From an uncultured Acetatifactor sp. (GTDB taxonomy: Bacteria; Bacillota; Clostridia; Lachnospirales; Lachnospiraceae), in the NCBI GenBank assembly GCA_904501885.1, contig CAJGCP010000020.1, positions 1 to 34,800 on the forward strand: DNA of 34,800 nt, read 5' to 3'. This document shows, piece by piece, positions 33,898 through 34,800 of this stretch. The translations under genes were made by a program, and so were the position numbers. Under the pieces are notes generated by a model. The model saw only the letters and a list, made by a program, of their open reading frames with translations. It had not been told where the DNA came from and searched no databases. Every line of letters begins with the position of its first letter. Position 1 is the first letter of the stretch.

Positions 33898-34800
33898 ATG
33901 CAGATGAATGAATTTTTATTTTCCATGATTCTCACCGAGTTGGAAGACGCGGTAGGAAAAGAAAACTGTTCTGTAAAACAGATCGACAAGGTAACCCACA
34001 GCGTAGACTACTACTGGTTGTCCCGTATGTGGGCTGACAGAGGACGCAGAATGCCCGAGGCAGACTTCGTGGTTGCACCTAAGGATGCACAGGAGACTTC
34101 CAAGGTATTAAAGATTGCGAACTACTATAAAATTCCCGTGACTACATGGGGCGCAGGCGGCGGTACCCAGGGTGGTGCAATTCCTGTTTGTGGCGGTATT
34201 GTACTGGATACCAAGAGAATGAACCAGATTTATGAAGTAAATACCGAGGGTATGTACATTGAATGTGGTACCGGTGCTATTTACAAACATATCGAATGGG
34301 CTGCAAATGAAGTGGGTAAGGCTACCATGCATTATCCTTCTTCCCTGACCTGTTCCACCGTAGGTGGTTTCCTGGCACACCGTGGTATCGGTGTGGTTTC
34401 CACCAAGTATGGTAAGATTGACGATATGGTACTCCAGATGGAAGTGGTACTTCCCAATGGGGATATTATCTATACTTCTCCCGCTCCCAAGCATGCGGCA
34501 GGTCCTGATTTGAACCAGATTTTCATCGGTTCCGAAGGTACCCTTGGGGTTATCACCAAGGCACAGATTCGTATCTTTGACCAGCCGGAAGAGAGAAGAT
34601 TCCGTGGTTTCCTGTTCCAGGATATGACCGGTGCGTTCAAGGCTTCCAGAGAACTTTTGCAGAAGTTTAAGCCTTCTGTAATGCGTCTGTATGACCCTGC
34701 GGAGACCGCATCTTTGATTAAGAAAATTGTAGGTGTGGAGAAGCCCGGTGCGTTTATGAACATCGCCATCGAGGGTTGCAAGGAGATGGTAGATGTCGAA
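33898..34800 (+). CDS. FAD-linked oxidase (FAD_binding_4/PCMH family), 3' end outside window
   Basis: An open frame of 301 codons runs from ATG 33898 to the last base of the window without a stop; AAGGAG at 33887-33892 sets the start. The visible part is the FAD-binding PCMH domain: VVAPKDAQETSKVLKIANYY, TTWGAGGGTQGGAIP, YPSSLTCSTVGGFLAHRGIGV, YGKIDDMVLQMEVVLPNGD and IGSEGTLGVITKAQIRIF. It resembles glycolate oxidase GlcD, D-lactate dehydrogenase and alkyl-dihydroxyacetone-phosphate synthase types. The substrate is unknown. It lies 22 bases after nagA on the same strand and may share its transcript, suggesting that a hydroxy-acid or sugar-derived alcohol is oxidised in the pathway. Confidence 0.85.
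   Translation, partial: MQMNEFLFSMILTELEDAVGKENCSVKQIDKVTHSVDYYWLSRMWADRGRRMPEADFVVAPKDAQETSKVLKIANYYKIPVTTWGAGGGTQGGAIPVCGGIVLDTKRMNQIYEVNTEGMYIECGTGAIYKHIEWAANEVGKATMHYPSSLTCSTVGGFLAHRGIGVVSTKYGKIDDMVLQMEVVLPNGDIIYTSPAPKHAAGPDLNQIFIGSEGTLGVITKAQIRIFDQPEERRFRGFLFQDMTGAFKASRELLQKFKPSVMRLYDPAETASLIKKIVGVEKPGAFMNIAIEGCKEMVDVE

Noticed and set aside
1..34800. CRISPR arrays, tRNA/rRNA genes, IS elements, phage genes, toxin-antitoxin pairs
   Set aside because: No direct-repeat arrays, cloverleaf-like tRNA sequences, transposase motifs or terminal inverted repeats were seen on reading both strands.

Overview
The window looks like chromosomal DNA of an anaerobic Gram-positive bacterium of the Clostridia, most likely Lachnospiraceae. 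This rests on protein character (PelG/CotH/VTC proteins, long-type IleRS, split ThrE exporter), a T-box leader in front of ileS, consensus sigma-A promoters and strong AGGAGG-type ribosome sites. That assignment is inference; there is no 16S or marker search behind it. No phage, IS element, CRISPR array, tRNA or rRNA was seen. Almost all genes lie on the + strand; the one clear exception is an AraC-type regulator at 30846-31670.

Region 1 (1-8962) is the end of a Pel-like exopolysaccharide operon. It holds the 3' end of a PelF-like glycosyltransferase, PelG, a CotH-kinase lipoprotein, a VTC-domain protein, a DUF4956 membrane protein, a PAS/degenerate-GGDEF/EAL phosphodiesterase and a membrane dCache-GGDEF diguanylate cyclase. 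The genes overlap or nearly touch, so surface polymer export, possible phosphorylation or polyphosphate chemistry and c-di-GMP making and breaking appear to be co-expressed.

Region 2 (8963-22919) is mostly housekeeping. It has a consensus promoter and Ile T-box leader driving ileS, followed by glycogen phosphorylase, a metallophosphoesterase lipoprotein and an aconitase-superfamily hydratase ending in a terminator. Next come a membrane-anchored, catalytically degenerate M23/LytM protein, then ddl and murF (D-Ala-D-Ala ligase and its addition to the cell-wall precursor), then a small lectin-fold protein of unknown role overlapping murF.

Region 3 (22975-34800, running off the end) is the most interesting part and reads as an amino-sugar locus. 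It contains a ROK repressor, a two-gene ThrE exporter, and a perfect promoter overlapped by a 10-bp-arm palindrome (probable repressor operator). That promoter drives a GH109-like Gfo/Idh/MocA protein, a second Gfo/Idh/MocA dehydrogenase and a DegT-type PLP aminotransferase. A terminator is followed by a cytoplasmic GH20 hexosaminidase-like protein, a convergent AraC regulator, and divergently NagB-like and NagA-like enzymes plus a truncated FAD-linked oxidase. NagB lacks the usual phosphate-binding loop and carries Asn in place of a catalytic-site Asp. NagA lacks the usual Asn-Ala-Met and Arg-Glu-Pro-Gly segments. No sugar transporter, PTS component or sugar kinase is present. Together these suggest an amino-sugar pathway that differs from canonical GlcNAc-6-phosphate catabolism, possibly using redox (3-keto) chemistry; this is a hypothesis.
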